Positions 63,741 to 64,000 of a stretch of 64,000 nucleotides of DNA are shown piece by piece. Below the pieces are notes generated by a model. It worked only from the letters and a program-made list of their open reading frames with translations. It was not told the origin of the DNA and made no database searches. The stretch covers positions 9,920,001-9,984,000 of the forward strand of contig NC_133166.1 in assembly GCF_040802235.1 (NCBI RefSeq), read 5' to 3'. The translations under genes and the position numbers were made by a program. This DNA comes from Manis javanica. Its lineage: Eukaryota > Chordata > Mammalia > Pholidota > Manidae. Numbering within the stretch: the stretch's first letter is position 1; the number at the start of each line of letters is the position of its first letter.

Positions 63741-64000
63741 AAACTCTGAGTTTGAAGGCAGTTTGAGTGGCAACTTTATTTTATGAATGGGAAAATGGAG
63801 GCACAGAGTAATTTGGAGTTTGTTTTACAAATTAGGAGAATCCCTGGAAAACCATTAAATCTCTAGTCTTACCATTTTAGCTATTGCCAGGTCCCTTTCT
63901 AGAGTTTTTCTATAAGCCCCATAAGACACCTGGGGCTGAGCCCTTCACATTCACATCAAACCTCAGACTTCACCACTGGATGCACAGGCCTTCATCTATG

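Overview
The window is vertebrate nuclear DNA from a placental mammal. It holds one convincing protein-coding gene, FZD4 (Frizzled-4, the Norrin/Wnt receptor), on the + strand, surrounded by gene-poor sequence full of decayed transposable elements. There are no bacterial-style operons, CRISPR arrays or phage genes.

FZD4 is complete. Coding exon 1 is 33438-33722 (95 codons), the single intron is 33723-35804 with GT/AG borders, and coding exon 2 is 35805-37133. Together they encode 537 residues, the usual FZD4 length, with signal peptide, ten-cysteine Frizzled domain, seven membrane spans, the KTxxxW Dishevelled motif and a C-terminal TVV PDZ ligand. A CpG-rich promoter region lies at about 32180-33780. 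A long 3' untranslated region (about 5 kb) runs to AATAAA signals at 42096 and 42131 followed by GU-rich sequence.

The left flank (1-32180) and right flank (42153-64000) carry only repeats that I can recognise: many ancient MIR and L2 pieces, old antisense L1 pieces, hAT (MER5A-like) and Tigger-like DNA transposons, MLT1, MLT2 and other LTRs, microsatellites, and three younger L1 3' ends (1785-1970 minus, 2071-2519 plus, 20555-21163 plus). I see no exon of the genes known to flank FZD4 in human (PRSS23 and TMEM135). Those genes lie tens of kilobases away in human, so this is expected.

Organism: the L1 3' ends are not primate or rodent types. I see no Alu, B1/B2, ruminant Bov-tA, carnivore tRNA-Lys SINE or horse ERE element in 64 kb. 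A laurasiatherian mammal with few young SINEs fits, and a pangolin is my tentative guess at low confidence.

Points worth a second look are a SOX/octamer-like cluster in the FZD4 intron, a MIR element embedded at the promoter edge, a short uORF whose stop overlaps a TATA-like box, the intron-retention reading frame that would make a soluble receptor fragment, a perfect 77-bp tandem duplication, an apparent 1.4-kb diverged duplication at 51.6-54.1 kb, and an unexplained 44-bp word present twice. I found no evidence of a wholly new biological system.
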